A stretch of DNA of 64,000 nt from assembly GCF_001697225.1 (NCBI RefSeq), contig NZ_CP014671.1, positions 1,736,001-1,800,000 on the forward strand, written 5' to 3'. Below, piece by piece: positions 56,530 to 64,000 of this stretch. Numbering within the stretch: position 1 is the stretch's first letter; each line of letters opens with the position of its first letter. The notes under the pieces were generated by a model that saw only the letters and a program-made list of their open reading frames with translations, did not search any database and was not told the DNA's origin. A program made the translations under genes and the position numbers. The DNA comes from Immundisolibacter cernigliae (GTDB lineage: Bacteria; Pseudomonadota; Gammaproteobacteria; Immundisolibacterales; Immundisolibacteraceae).

Positions 56530-58596
56530 TCAATCCGCCAGCCGCTCCATCAACGCCTGCTGCGCCGACACCGGCGGGGTGTCGCCGGCCTCCAGGCGCC
56601 GGTAGCTGCCGTCGGTTTGCAGTTCCCAGGCCTGCGCGGTGTCGGCCTGGTACAGCGCCAGTTCGTCGATCACGCGCTGGCGCAGGGTCGCGTCGCTGAT
56701 CGGAAAGGCCACCTCGACGCGGCGAAAGAAATTGCGTTCGGCCCAGTCGGCGCTGCCGCAATAGACCTCCGGCGCGCCGTCGTTGTGGAAATAGAAGACC
56801 CGCGTGTGTTCCAGGAAGCGGCCGATGATCGAGCGCACGCGGATGCGCTCGGACACGCCCGGCACGCCGGGGCGCACGGCGCACATGCCGCGCACCAGCA
56901 GTTCGATGTCCACGCCGGCCTGCGCCGCGGCGTACAGCGCCTGGATGATGCGCGGCTCGACCAGGGCGTTGAGCTTGATCACCAGCCGCGCGGGGCGGCC
57001 GGCGGCGGCATGCTGCGCCTCGCGCTCGATCTTGGCCAGCATGGCCTCGTGCAGGGTGAACGGTGATTCGAGCAGGCGCTCGAGCGCCCCCACGGACCCC
57101 AGGCTGGTCAGCTGCAGGAACACCCGCACGATGTCGCCGGTGATCGCCTTGTCGCAGGTGAACAGGCCGTAGTCGGTATACAGGCGGGCGGTGCGCAGGT
57201 GGTAGTTGCCGGTGCCAAGGTGCGCGTAGTGGCGCAGGCCGCGGCCCTCGCGGCGCACCACCAGGCTCATCTTGGCGTGCGTCTTGTAGCCGACCACGCC
57301 GTACACCACGTGCGCGCCGGCTTCCTGCAGGCGGTTGGCGAGGGCGATGTTGGCCTCCTCGTCGAAGCGCGCGCGCAGCTCGACCACCACCGTCACTTCC
57401 TTGCCGGCCCGCGCCGCCGCCACCAGCGCGTCGACGATGACGGACGCCTCGCCGGTGCGGTACAGGGTCTGCTTGATGGCCAGCACGTCCGGGTCGCTGG
57501 CCGCCTGCTGCACGAACTCCACCACCGGCAGGAACGATTCGAACGGGTGGTGCAGCAGCACGTCGCCCTTGGCGATGGCGGCGAAGATGTTGCCGCCGCG
57601 ACCCAGCGGCACCGGCAGGCCGGGCGTGAACGGCGCAAAGCGCAGGTCCGAGCGATCCGGCAGATCGCACACCGCCAGCAGGCGATTCAGGTTGACCGGA
57701 CCGTTGACCCGGAACAGGTCGATCGGCTCGAGACCCACCTGCGCCAGCAGGTAGTCGGTCATGGTCTGCGGGCAGGTGTCGGCCACTTCCAGGCGCACCG
57801 CGTCGCCGTAGCGGCGGGATTGCAGCTCGCCCTCCACCGCCCGCAGCAGGTCGTCGACTTCTTCCTCGTCCACGAACAGGTCGCTGTTGCGGGTGACGCG
57901 GAACTGATAGCAGCCCTTGACCTGCATGCCGGGGAACAACTGGCCGACGTGGGCGTGGATCACCGACGACAGGAACACGAACTGGTGCTGGCCGGCTTCG
58001 GTATGCGGCAGCGGGATGATGCGCGGCAGCGAGCGGGGCGCCTGCACCACGGCATTGCCGCTGCGCCGGCCAAAGGCGTCCGTGCCGGACAGCGCGACGA
58101 TGAAATTGAGGCTCTTGTTGAGCACCTTGGGGAACGGATGGGCCGGGTCCAGGCCGAGCGGGCTCAGCATCGGCGCCAGTTCGTGTTCGAAGAACTCCTG
58201 CACCCAGGTTGCCTGCGCGGGCGTCCACTCGGCACGGGCGACGAAGCGGATGCCCTGCTCGGCCAGCGCCGGCAGCAGCGTGTCGTTCAGGATGCGGTAC
58301 TGGATGTCGACCTGCTCGTGCACGCGGGCGCCGATGGCCGCCAGCAACTCGGTCGGGCCGAGCTGATCCGGCCCGGCCTGCGCGGAGCCGAGTGCCTGCA
58401 GCTCCTGCAGACGGGCCACGCGAATCTCGAAAAATTCGTCCAGGTTGGTGCTGAAGATGCACAGGAAGCGCAGCCGCTCCAGCAACGGCAGGCGGGCATC
58501 GAGCGCCTGCGCCAGCACGCGCCCGTTGAACTCCAGCAGGCTCAGCTCGCGGTTGATGTACAGGTCCGGACGCTTGAGGTCGATGTCGTCGGTCAT
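56530..58596 (-). CDS. ppk1: Polyphosphate kinase 1
   Basis: A 688-residue enzyme that makes polyphosphate from ATP. Features: YINRELSLLEFNGRVLAQAL at the N-terminus, FLCIFSTNLDEFFEIRVA, and the autophosphorylation region with the conserved His in YAHLGTGNYH followed by TARLYTDYGLFT. A PLD-like second half contains KTHAKMSLVVRREG and CGSADWAERNFFRRVE. Start at 58596; an ATG 15 bases upstream is also possible. No ppx or phoU is adjacent. Confidence 0.96.
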   Translation of the reverse strand: MTDDIDLKRPDLYINRELSLLEFNGRVLAQALDARLPLLERLRFLCIFSTNLDEFFEIRVARLQELQALGSAQAGPDQLGPTELLAAIGARVHEQVDIQYRILNDTLLPALAEQGIRFVARAEWTPAQATWVQEFFEHELAPMLSPLGLDPAHPFPKVLNKSLNFIVALSGTDAFGRRSGNAVVQAPRSLPRIIPLPHTEAGQHQFVFLSSVIHAHVGQLFPGMQVKGCYQFRVTRNSDLFVDEEEVDDLLRAVEGELQSRRYGDAVRLEVADTCPQTMTDYLLAQVGLEPIDLFRVNGPVNLNRLLAVCDLPDRSDLRFAPFTPGLPVPLGRGGNIFAAIAKGDVLLHHPFESFLPVVEFVQQAASDPDVLAIKQTLYRTGEASVIVDALVAAARAGKEVTVVVELRARFDEEANIALANRLQEAGAHVVYGVVGYKTHAKMSLVVRREGRGLRHYAHLGTGNYHLRTARLYTDYGLFTCDKAITGDIVRVFLQLTSLGSVGALERLLESPFTLHEAMLAKIEREAQHAAAGRPARLVIKLNALVEPRIIQALYAAAQAGVDIELLVRGMCAVRPGVPGVSERIRVRSIIGRFLEHTRVFYFHNDGAPEVYCGSADWAERNFFRRVEVAFPISDATLRQRVIDELALYQADTAQAWELQTDGSYRRLEAGDTPPVSAQQALMERLAD

Positions 58597-58727
58597 GGCC
58601 GCTGCGCGCATTGGGTTGGCAAATTTATTGATGCTACTGCGCTCAGATTACAGAACGGCTTCAGCGCATCCGGCAGCAGTCTATGTGGGTTCGGGCCGAT
58701 GGCGCTGCGTCCCCTCGTGGCCCTGGG

Positions 58728-58796
58728 GTCGCGGGCATGGCCCGCTCCTACAAACGAGCAGGCCGTTCTGTCGGAGGAGCGGGCCATGCCCGCGAC
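58728..58796. repeat. Facing REP hairpins 3' of the RAYT gene (REP family 1)
   Basis: 58728-58751 is the inverse orientation (GTCGCGGGCATGGCCCGC, then TCCTAC), and 58773-58796 is the direct orientation with a GGAG head. They bracket the transposase gene on its 3' side. Confidence 0.9.
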
Positions 58797-58830
58797 CAGA
58801 GTCATCCCTGCGAAGACAAACGCCCCGCGC

Positions 58831-59298
58831 CTACAACCAGACGGCATTCCAGAACGGGTAATCGCCTACCCGGTCCACCAGGCCTGCGCGCACCGGGTTG
58901 CCGACCAGGTATCGCGCCACCGCGCGCAGGTCTTCCTCGTTGCGCAGGGCGTGGTCGTAGTACGCCGGTGCCCACAACGCGCCGTGCCGGCAGAGCACGG
59001 GATTGGCCGCGCGTGCACTGGCCGATTTGAGGCGGCTGACCACCTGCGCCAACGGATCGCGGGTGCCCAGTTCGATCAACCAGTGCGCGTGGTCCGGCAT
59101 CAGCACCCAGGCCAACGCAGAGGCATCGCCCCACACCTCCCCGCGAGCCAGGCAACGGCCAACCGCGCAGGCAGCCGCAAAGTCGGCAAAGAACGGCGTC
59201 CGGTCGTGGGTGGCACACGTCACGTGGTAAACGTGACAGGGTGCGCAGTAGCGTCCGCGACGCAATGCCGCATGACCCGGCCGGCGAAAGGTGTTCAT
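58831..59298 (-). CDS. REP-associated tyrosine transposase (RAYT, Y1/HUH family)
   Basis: A 155-residue Y1-transposase-like protein. The HUH pair is H70-A-H72 in WVLMPDHAHWLIEL, the catalytic Tyr is in YYDHALRNEEDL (113-116), and the last part has ARYLVGNPVRAGLV. This is the RAYT pattern, and it lies among many copies of one REP hairpin. RAYTs nick and move REP palindromes as single-stranded DNA and are domesticated, single-copy genes. The ATG at 59298 gives MNTFRRPGH. The hairpins carry GTAG heads, as expected for RAYT targets. Confidence 0.93.
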   Translation of the reverse strand: MNTFRRPGHAALRRGRYCAPCHVYHVTCATHDRTPFFADFAAACAVGRCLARGEVWGDASALAWVLMPDHAHWLIELGTRDPLAQVVSRLKSASARAANPVLCRHGALWAPAYYDHALRNEEDLRAVARYLVGNPVRAGLVDRVGDYPFWNAVWL

Positions 59299-59307
59299 CC
59301 ACCCATT

Positions 59308-59682
59308 GTAGGAGCGGGCCATGCCCGCGACCGCGACGCTGCGTGCCGGCGTGGCGCTATGGAATGGCGTCGTGCCATCCCGACGTGCGTCTGCCGTCGA
59401 TCCCGACCGTGTATGGCCGCCCCTGGCCCGCAGGTCGCGGGCATGGCCCGCTCCTACTAAATGCAGGTCATTCCCTTGTAGGAGCGGCCCATGGCCGCGA
59501 CCGCAACGCGGCGTGCCGGCGTGGCTCCGTGGAATGACGCCGGGCCCGTCGTGGCATCCCGACGCGCGTCTGCGTCGATCCCGACCGTGTGTGGCCGCCC
59601 CTGGCCCGACGGTCGCGGGCATGGCCCGCTCCTACAAATCGGCAGGCCCTTTCTTTTGTAGGAGCGGGCCATGCCCGCGACC
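59308..59682. repeat. Cluster of five REP hairpins in two near-identical units
   Basis: Hairpins at 59308-59332 (+), 59433-59457 (-), 59478-59502 (+), 59611-59635 (-) and 59658-59682 (+). The segments 59308-59457 and 59478-59635 are copies of each other including the DNA between hairpins, so a facing-pair unit of about 150 bases was duplicated in tandem. The hairpin at 59478 has GGCCCATGGCC in place of GGGCCATGCCC, a compensated stem change. No gene is seen here. Confidence 0.9.
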
Positions 59683-59745
59683 GGGATGGCGCACCCGATC
59701 GCCACCCCGCGCTGACCGAAGCCTCCGCAAAGGAGTGCGGGCAGA

Positions 59746-62682
59746 TCAGGCCAGCGGCGCGATCAGCGCGGCGTAGCGGGTGAACAGGAAGGCGACGCGC
59801 TGGGCGTCGCCGGCGTAGCTGCGGGCGCCGCCGTCGGGGCGGTAGGCGGCGTCCACGGCGCGGTCCAGCGCCTGGTGGGCACGCAGCAGAGCAGCCGGCA
59901 TGGTCAGCGGGTCGTAGAGCTGCGCCAGCGTGGCGCCGGGAAAGCCGGCGCGGGCGTCCAGCACGGCTTGCGCGGCCTGTTCGATGGTGGCGCGCAGTTC
60001 CGCGGCGCGCGCTTGGGCATCGTCGCCGGTGGCGTCGGGCTGCGCGGTGATCCCCGGCCAGGGAAAGTTGTTGTAGACGATCTGCGCGGAGTAGCGGTAG
60101 TCGCTTTTCAACCGGCCGCAGACGTAGCGCACCCAGGCCATGTGCATGGCGCAGTGCAGCACGCCGAAGTGGTAGAGCGTGGCGTTGGGGACGATCTTCA
60201 CCAGGTTGCTACACAGCGTGTCCGGCCCCAGAAAGCCGATCGGGATGTAAGCCCGCCGCTCCGAAGACACTTCCGGCACCACCAGGTACGGCCCGGCCGG
60301 CATGTTTTCCACGTGAAAGCGCGCCGGCGTGGCCGCGAGCTTGCGCGTGGGTGCGCTCTTGCTGGCCAGGCGCAGGGCGCGCACGGCCTCGACGCGCTCG
60401 CGGGCCAGCGGCAAGTGCGCCAGCACCTGCGGCGGACATTCGCCCAGCCACAGGCACCAGCGCTCGTAGCCGTTCAGGAACTCGTCGGCACCGATCCAGC
60501 GCCGGAAGTACGGCGCGGCCTGCGGCTCGCGCGCCAGGAAGGCTGTTTTTTCGTCCGTGGTGAACAGGTAATGGCCGCCGTCGATGGGCTTGTTGCCGAT
60601 GCCGATTTCCGGCACCGGGCACAGCGGGTGCCCGCGGCGGTCCAGCAGGATTTCCGGCGCATCCGCGAGATAGGCGTTGATGTGGCTGGCGGCATGCTCG
60701 TGCGGCACGGCGTCCGGCTTGGCGTAATCGAACAGGCGCTTGTGCGGCAGGTCTTCGCGCCCAAAGCCCAGGATCACGCAGTGCACCGCCGCCTTGCCGG
60801 GGGCTTCGTTGGTCCACCGAAAGGTGCGGTGGGCGAACTGGATGTGCAGCCCGCGGCGATACAGCTCACTCCACAGCACGCCGACCTGCTCGCCCTGGCT
60901 GATGGAGTTGGTGGACACGAAGGCGCAGCGGATGCGTTCACGCGCCGCGTCGTCCTGCCGCTCCAGGGTGACGAAGATGTCCTCGATGCCGGGTGCCTTG
61001 CCCTTGCCGGCGAAGCGGGCGTCCTGAAACTGGCGCTTGTCCGGGCTGGCGAAGCCTTCCTTGCTACCGGACAGGTACTGCGCGGCCTTGAAGTACCAGC
61101 CGGCCACGTAATCCAGCAGGCCGGCGTTGGCTACGCCGCCGGCCACGTAGGCAAAGTCCTTGCGCTGGGTGTCGTCCATGAACTTGGCGCCGATGAACGG
61201 CGGATTGCCCAGGATGTAGTTCAGCCGCTGCGGCGGCACGAAATCTTCCCAGTCCAGACGCAGCGCGTTGCCGACGCGGATGTTGGGCGCCTTGTCCAGC
61301 GGCAGGCGGGCGAAGTACTCGCCAAACTCGCGCCCGGCTTCGAGGTTCATCTGGTGGTCGGTCAGCCACAGGGCGAGCTGCGCCACCTGCGCCGGGAATT
61401 CCTCCAGCTCGATGCCGTGGAACTGGTCCACGTTGACCTGCACGGCGTCGAACACGTGCGCGGTGGCGTGGCCGAAGGCGGCGGCGGCGCGCAGCACGTC
61501 CAGTTCCAGCCGGCGCAGCTCGCGGTAGGTGACGACCAGAAAATTGCCGCAGCCGCAGGCCGGGTCCAGAAAGTTCAGCGCGCGCAGCTTCTTGTGGAAC
61601 TCGAACAGGCGGTTCTGGTTCTGTTTGACGCTCTCGAACTCGGCCCGCAGTTCGTCCAGAAACAGCGGCCCGATGACTTTCAGGATGTTCGCTTCGGAGG
61701 TGTAGTGGGCGCCGAGCTGCCGGCGCCGCTCGCGCGCGTCCAGGTCAATGACCTTCTGGAACATGGCGCCGAAGATGGCCGGCGAGATGGCCGCCCACTG
61801 AAAACGGCAGCAGTCCAGCAGCAGGGCGCGCGTGCCGGCGGTGAACTGGGCAATCGGCAGCGGCTCTTCGAACAGCCGCCCGTTGACGTGCGGGAAGACG
61901 CGCAGCAGGTCGCGCAGATGCTGCTGGCGCAGTTCGGACTTGGTGTCGAGCACCTGGAACAGCTCCGCCAGCGCGGTGCCGGTGTCGGCGCCGTCGTCGT
62001 CGGAGTGCTCGATCAGGTCCAGGAAACTGTCCTTGGGGCTGAAGATGCCGGTGTCGTCCGCAAACAGACAGAACAGCAGCCGCACCAGGTACAGCTGCAA
62101 GCCGTGGCCGGCGCGGCCGGTGGCCGGGTCCACGCCGTAGCCGTCGCGGCGCAGCGCGTCGTGCAGGGCGCCCAGCAGTTCGACGGCGCGAATGTTGAGC
62201 GGGTCTTCGTCGCGCACGCGCACGTCGGCGTAGCCGGCGATGAAGCCGAAGCGCTCGATGTGGCGCGCCAGCGCGCCGAGCGGGAATTCGTCCTGGCGGC
62301 CGGTTTCGAGGTCGTACAGGCGGATGCGGGCGAAGTCCGACACCACCACGTAGCGCGGCAGCTCGTGGTCCGGGATGCCGGCGAAGTAGTCGGTGGCCTG
62401 CGTGTAGGCGGCGGCAAGATCCGCCCCGGCGCTCTTGTGCTCACCCAGCAGCAGACCCGGCCAGAACACGTCGATGCGCCCCATGCCGGGCCGGCCGAAG
62501 CGTGCCGCGGCGCGCTCGAACACCACCTGCGCGCGCCGCCGGTGCACGCCGAACACGGCCAGGAACTCGTTCCAGAAGGTCTGCGCCTCGGCCCGCTCGG
62601 AGCCGGCATCCGCCCAGTCGCGGGCAAAGGCCACGGCGCGGGCGCGGATGTCGGCCCAGGTGAGGCGGGTGGGGGCGTTCAT
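59746..62682 (-). CDS. MmeI-like type IIL restriction-modification protein
   Basis: A 978-residue single-chain nuclease-methyltransferase. The nuclease site is D71-x9-E81-H-K83 (RIDVFWPGLLLGEHKS), the same spacing as MmeI. The methyltransferase has motif I DPACGCGNFLV (371-382) and motif IV NPPF (493-496), gamma-class order for adenine N6 methylation. The C-terminal third should be the target recognition domain. One protein would thus cut unmethylated foreign DNA and mark host DNA on one strand. Relatives (YeeA) have similar layout but uncertain cutting. The ATG overlaps the Fic stop by four bases, so they are coupled. The site recognised cannot be read. Confidence 0.88.
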   Translation of the reverse strand: MNAPTRLTWADIRARAVAFARDWADAGSERAEAQTFWNEFLAVFGVHRRRAQVVFERAAARFGRPGMGRIDVFWPGLLLGEHKSAGADLAAAYTQATDYFAGIPDHELPRYVVVSDFARIRLYDLETGRQDEFPLGALARHIERFGFIAGYADVRVRDEDPLNIRAVELLGALHDALRRDGYGVDPATGRAGHGLQLYLVRLLFCLFADDTGIFSPKDSFLDLIEHSDDDGADTGTALAELFQVLDTKSELRQQHLRDLLRVFPHVNGRLFEEPLPIAQFTAGTRALLLDCCRFQWAAISPAIFGAMFQKVIDLDARERRRQLGAHYTSEANILKVIGPLFLDELRAEFESVKQNQNRLFEFHKKLRALNFLDPACGCGNFLVVTYRELRRLELDVLRAAAAFGHATAHVFDAVQVNVDQFHGIELEEFPAQVAQLALWLTDHQMNLEAGREFGEYFARLPLDKAPNIRVGNALRLDWEDFVPPQRLNYILGNPPFIGAKFMDDTQRKDFAYVAGGVANAGLLDYVAGWYFKAAQYLSGSKEGFASPDKRQFQDARFAGKGKAPGIEDIFVTLERQDDAARERIRCAFVSTNSISQGEQVGVLWSELYRRGLHIQFAHRTFRWTNEAPGKAAVHCVILGFGREDLPHKRLFDYAKPDAVPHEHAASHINAYLADAPEILLDRRGHPLCPVPEIGIGNKPIDGGHYLFTTDEKTAFLAREPQAAPYFRRWIGADEFLNGYERWCLWLGECPPQVLAHLPLARERVEAVRALRLASKSAPTRKLAATPARFHVENMPAGPYLVVPEVSSERRAYIPIGFLGPDTLCSNLVKIVPNATLYHFGVLHCAMHMAWVRYVCGRLKSDYRYSAQIVYNNFPWPGITAQPDATGDDAQARAAELRATIEQAAQAVLDARAGFPGATLAQLYDPLTMPAALLRAHQALDRAVDAAYRPDGGARSYAGDAQRVAFLFTRYAALIAPLA

Positions 62683-63839
62683 AGCGGCTGGGTGTCCTCG
62701 GACAGGATGTCCAGACAGGCCGTGTAGACGAACACGCGGTTGCGCTGGCGGCCGGGCAGCTCGCGGACCATGCCCAGTTCGACGAGGCGACGAAAGACCG
62801 CAGTGACCGTGGTGCGGTTGATGCCGGTGGCGGCGACGGCCTCGGCAACGCGGCTCACGGGGCGCTGCTGCAGGTGACGGTGCACTTCCAGTGCGGACGT
62901 GGCGATGCGTCCCAGGCCGCGGATGCGCTCGCGATCCTGTTCGAACAGGCCCAGCAACCGACGCGCGGCATCCACTGCCTGCTGCGCAGTCTCGGCCACG
63001 CCTTTGAGATAAAAGCCAAGCCAGCCTTCCCAGTCGCCGTGGGTGCGCACGCGCTGCAGGCGGTCGTAGTACTCCAGCCGGTGCACCTTGAAATACAGGC
63101 TCAGGTACAGCAATGGCTGGCGCAGCACGCCGGCATCCACCAGCATCAGGATGATCAGCAACCGCCCGAGGCGGCCGTTGCCGTCCAGAAAAGGGTGAAT
63201 GGTTTCGAACTGCACGTGCGCCAGTGCCGTCTTGACCAGCACCGGCAGGCCGCCGTCATCGCCGTGCAGGAAGCGTTCCAGGGCGTCCAGGCATTCGGCC
63301 AGCCGCTCGGGCGGTGGCGGCACGAAGGCGGCATTGCCCGGCCGCGTGCCGCCCAGCCAGTTCTGACTGCGCCGAAACTCGCCCGGTTGCTTGTGCGCGC
63401 CGCGGCCGTGGGCAAGCAGCACGCCGTGAATCTCGCGCAGCAGGCGCAGGCACAGCGGAAAGTCCCCGGCCAGGCGCTTGAGGCCATGGTCCAGCGCGGC
63501 CACGTACTGCGAAACCTCCGCCACGTCATCCAGCGGGGCGCCGGGGGCTTCCGCAAGCTCGAACAGCAACAAATCGGACAGGGACGACTGCGTGCCCTCG
63601 ATCTGCGAGGACACCACCGCCTCGCGCCGCACGTACTGGTACAGGAACAGGTTGCGGTCGGGCAGCAGATCGGCAATGCCGTCCAGGCGACCGAGCGCAC
63701 GGTTGGCCTGTTCGAGCAGGGTCAGCAGGTCGGCATCGATTGCCAGCGGCGGGTCCGGCGGCAGCGGCGCCGGGACATGGGCCCGGTAGGTTTCGCCGGC
63801 CGTGGCGCAGTGCACGTACTGGCCGCTGTTTCGCTCCAT
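62679..63839 (-). CDS. Fic family protein (class II, with wHTH)
   Basis: A 386-residue Fic protein. The catalytic motif HPFLDGNGRLGR (215-226) is complete. An inhibitory helix motif S-x3-E-G is at 77-82 (SSQIEG), so this is a class II, self-inhibited AMP transferase (or de-AMPylase). The C-terminal 70 residues look like a winged helix (SRVAEAVAATGINRTTVTAVFRRLVELGMV), which may bind its own promoter. It is the first gene of a two-gene unit with the MmeI-like gene. The target protein is unknown. Confidence 0.9.
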   Translation of the reverse strand: MERNSGQYVHCATAGETYRAHVPAPLPPDPPLAIDADLLTLLEQANRALGRLDGIADLLPDRNLFLYQYVRREAVVSSQIEGTQSSLSDLLLFELAEAPGAPLDDVAEVSQYVAALDHGLKRLAGDFPLCLRLLREIHGVLLAHGRGAHKQPGEFRRSQNWLGGTRPGNAAFVPPPPERLAECLDALERFLHGDDGGLPVLVKTALAHVQFETIHPFLDGNGRLGRLLIILMLVDAGVLRQPLLYLSLYFKVHRLEYYDRLQRVRTHGDWEGWLGFYLKGVAETAQQAVDAARRLLGLFEQDRERIRGLGRIATSALEVHRHLQQRPVSRVAEAVAATGINRTTVTAVFRRLVELGMVRELPGRQRNRVFVYTACLDILSEDTQPL

Positions 63840-63863
63840 GGGCGGTCCCGCAAGGCCACTAAA

Positions 63864-63950
63864 GTTGCGTAACGCTAAGCCCGGCTCGGCGCTTATGCAA
63901 CCTTATCGGCTGAACGTTGCATAAGAGGCTGGCGTGGCGCGCCTTATGCA
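63864..63950. promoter_or_regulatory. Four alternating TTATGCAA-like half-sites upstream of fic
   Basis: Half-sites GTTGCGTAA (63864-63872), CTTATGCAAC (63892-63901), GTTGCATAAG (63916-63925) and CTTATGCA (63942-63949 region) alternate in orientation. The middle two form a perfect 10-base inverted repeat with a 14-base spacer. Their placement just before the fic start suggests an operator. The winged helix of Fic is a possible binder, but this is inference. Confidence 0.55.
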
Positions 63951-64000
63951 GTGCCCGCGGCGTATCGGGCCCACGAGGTCAAATCTCGGTGTGGCGCTGA

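Noticed and set aside
58728-59682. CRISPR array in the repeat cluster around 59 kb
   Set aside because: The repeats are palindromes in alternating orientation with unequal spacers, two of which are copies of each other. That is a REP cluster next to a RAYT gene.
63840-64000. Integron attC-like site in the TTATGCAAC/GTTGCATAAG region
   Set aside because: The paired half-sites superficially resemble attC ends, but there are four alternating sites, no integrase and no cassette array. An operator explains it better.
1-64000. tRNA or rRNA genes
   Set aside because: I inspected all gaps and saw no cloverleaf T-arm sequence or rRNA segment.

Overview
This window is dense, GC-rich bacterial chromosome. 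The gene order points to a gammaproteobacterium: pilT-pilU divergent from yggS-proC-yggT-yggU, purM-purN divergent from a DUF2066-perM-hda cluster, mutY next to yggX, and htpX, lipA and a split class II ribonucleotide reductase (nrdJa/nrdJb) of the Pseudomonas type. A Rieske dioxygenase cassette suggests an environmental organism that uses aromatic compounds. I do not name a species. I found no rRNA, tRNA or CRISPR array.

Layout. 1-5.3 kb: end of a peptide ABC transporter ATPase, a membrane desaturase, terC, a zinc-ribbon protein, htpX and a divergent nhaR-like regulator. 5.3-11 kb: an accessory stretch of visibly lower GC with several repeat families, a DnaJ-DUF2628-Sel1 gene cut by an IS481-type element, a DUF2971 gene and an orphan zinc-ribbon gene. 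11-16.7 kb: nrdJb and nrdJa, the latter carrying two inteins, with a promoter and NrdR-like palindromes upstream. 16.7-22.2 kb: yrfG, yggU, yggT, proC and yggS facing pilT-pilU. 22.3-28.5 kb: a Rieske dioxygenase/flavin oxidoreductase operon facing a class II aldolase-DUF4345-DUF4440-HerA-like operon. 28.5-36.3 kb: sulfotransferase, NUDIX, YdcF, lipA, a CDF transporter, NnrU, a CMD-family protein, a barrel protein and MltD. 36.5-45.7 kb: a DUF3096 micro-gene and a very large cyclic beta-1,2-glucan synthase. 45.8-55.6 kb: thiD, ridA, a TenA-like protein, DUF3108, purN and purM, then the overlapping operon DUF2066-perM-hda-mutY-yggX-thiO. 55.7-64 kb: an antitoxin with a broken ParE toxin, ppk1, a REP-associated tyrosine transposase (RAYT) inside a cluster of REP palindromes, and a Fic gene translationally coupled to an MmeI-like type IIL restriction-modification gene.

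Most striking are: the two nrdJa inteins, one placed directly before the radical cysteine; a footprint-perfect IS481-type insertion whose transposase stop codon comes from the duplicated target; several unrelated hairpin repeats sharing a GTAG head, together with a RAYT; a repeat that carries the 3' end of a zinc-ribbon gene; and the Fic/type IIL pair behind a set of alternating TTATGCAA-like half-sites. The last is the best candidate for a poorly described system.
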